Program-made: the position numbers and the translations under genes
The notes under the pieces: generated by a model
The model's input: the letters and a program-made list of their open reading frames with translations, nothing else
The model's database searches: none
Told to the model about the DNA's origin: nothing
Source: an uncultured Blautia sp.
Lineage (GTDB): Bacteria; Bacillota; Clostridia; Lachnospirales; Lachnospiraceae
DNA: 5,353 nt
Assembly: GCA_900556555.1 (NCBI GenBank)
Contig: USPF01000085.1
Span: forward strand, 1 to 5,353
Reading direction: 5' to 3'
Shown: in pieces, positions 5,255-5,353 of the stretch
How positions within the stretch are numbered: the stretch's first letter is position 1
Layout: the number at the start of each line of letters is the position of its first letter

Positions 5255-5353
5255 ATGAAGAAACATAAAATTCTCATAATAGAAAATGACGCAGATTTAA
5301 GGGGATGTGAAAAAACTCGATTGAGTTTTTTCGCATCCCTCTTTTTGCTTTTG
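5255..5353 (+). pseudogene. Response regulator, receiver-domain stub
   Basis: AAAGGGGG (5241-5248) serves ATG 5255, and the protein starts MKKHKILIIENDADLR, the first beta strand and acidic pocket (E-N-D) of an OmpR-type receiver domain. After about residue 16 the expected helix is replaced by GCEKTRLSFFASLFLL, which is simply the translation of a terminator hairpin. The frame stays open to the window edge, so the true end is not visible. The phosphorylated aspartate, the rest of the receiver and the DNA-binding domain are absent here. Promoter and ribosome binding site are intact, so a short transcript should be made and then stopped. It lies divergently from blaI; two-component genes beside blaI are plausible, and the kinase fragment at 3164 could have been its partner. 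Confidence 0.75.
5302..5346 (+). terminator. Long terminator hairpin abutting the response regulator stub
   Basis: Bases 5302-5318 (GGGATGTGAAAAAACTC) pair with 5323-5339 (GAGTTTTTTCGCATCCC) over 17 positions with one T-G wobble and a GATT loop, followed by a T-rich run to 5346. It is a very stable intrinsic terminator for plus-strand transcription. It must originally have ended another gene, whose body has been lost between the stub and this hairpin. Confidence 0.88.

Noticed and set aside
2381..5320. A 12-base match GAAAAAACTCGA at 2381-2392 and 5309-5320
   Set aside because: An AT-rich 12-mer repeated once in 5.3 kb is expected by chance, and the contexts (ribosome binding site leader and terminator stem) are unrelated.
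1..5353. CRISPR array, tRNA or rRNA gene, insertion sequence ends
   Set aside because: No regularly spaced repeats, cloverleaf-like segment, transposase or terminal inverted repeats were seen on either strand, although several joints might suggest mobile element activity.
1..5353. A previously undescribed defence or signalling system
   Set aside because: Every recognisable segment maps to a known family, and most are broken. The only intact cooperating pair is a standard type II toxin-antitoxin module, so its setting is of interest rather than a new mechanism.

Overview
The window looks like accessory DNA from a low-GC gut Firmicute, probably a Lachnospiraceae-type Clostridia. That placement rests on AT-rich coding DNA, strong AGGAGG-like ribosome binding sites, classic hairpin-plus-T terminators, and protein families typical of that group: Soj/ParA and ParB of conjugative elements, a phi13-type prophage tail module, and a BlaI/BlaR1 regulator pair. 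It is inference from remembered family patterns, not a database result.

Layout. (1) 1-110 holds a terminator hairpin and a short leader with a good ribosome binding site. (2) 111-1233 is a parA that lacks its Walker A end, overlapping a parB that is cut by a TGA where an arginine codon is expected and then ends abruptly. (3) About 1234-3170 is a prophage tail module: a frameshifted major tail protein remnant, an intact tail assembly chaperone with an out-of-frame extension that suggests programmed frameshifting, a self-contained RelB/DinJ-RelE/ParE toxin-antitoxin cassette with its own promoter and terminator, and the first ~19 codons of a tape-measure gene. (4) About 3165-3490 is the C-terminal end of a sensor histidine kinase and its terminator. 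(5) 3529-5097, minus strand, is an intact blaI followed by a blaR1 that has lost three parts: a region after its first membrane segments, the HExxH metalloprotease region, and the KTG end of the penicillin sensor. (6) 5098-5353 has back-to-back promoters, then a response regulator that is cut after about 16 codons by a long terminator hairpin.

Function. The intact genes appear to be the tail chaperone, the antitoxin-toxin pair and blaI. The rest are remnants. ParA cannot bind ATP in the usual way. ParB, the tail protein, the tape measure, the kinase and the response regulator are all fragments. BlaI keeps a near-ideal promoter and a recognisable operator, but its sensor-protease is dead, so BlaI should repress without induction.

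The main theme is therefore not one clear new system. It is an unusually dense series of novel joints between a conjugative element, a prophage and a resistance-regulator locus, about eight breakpoints in 5.3 kb. The toxin-antitoxin cassette sits in the tail operon as a moron-like insert. Either this is a real deletion-scarred mobile-element graveyard, or the contig is chimeric; read mapping across the joints would decide.
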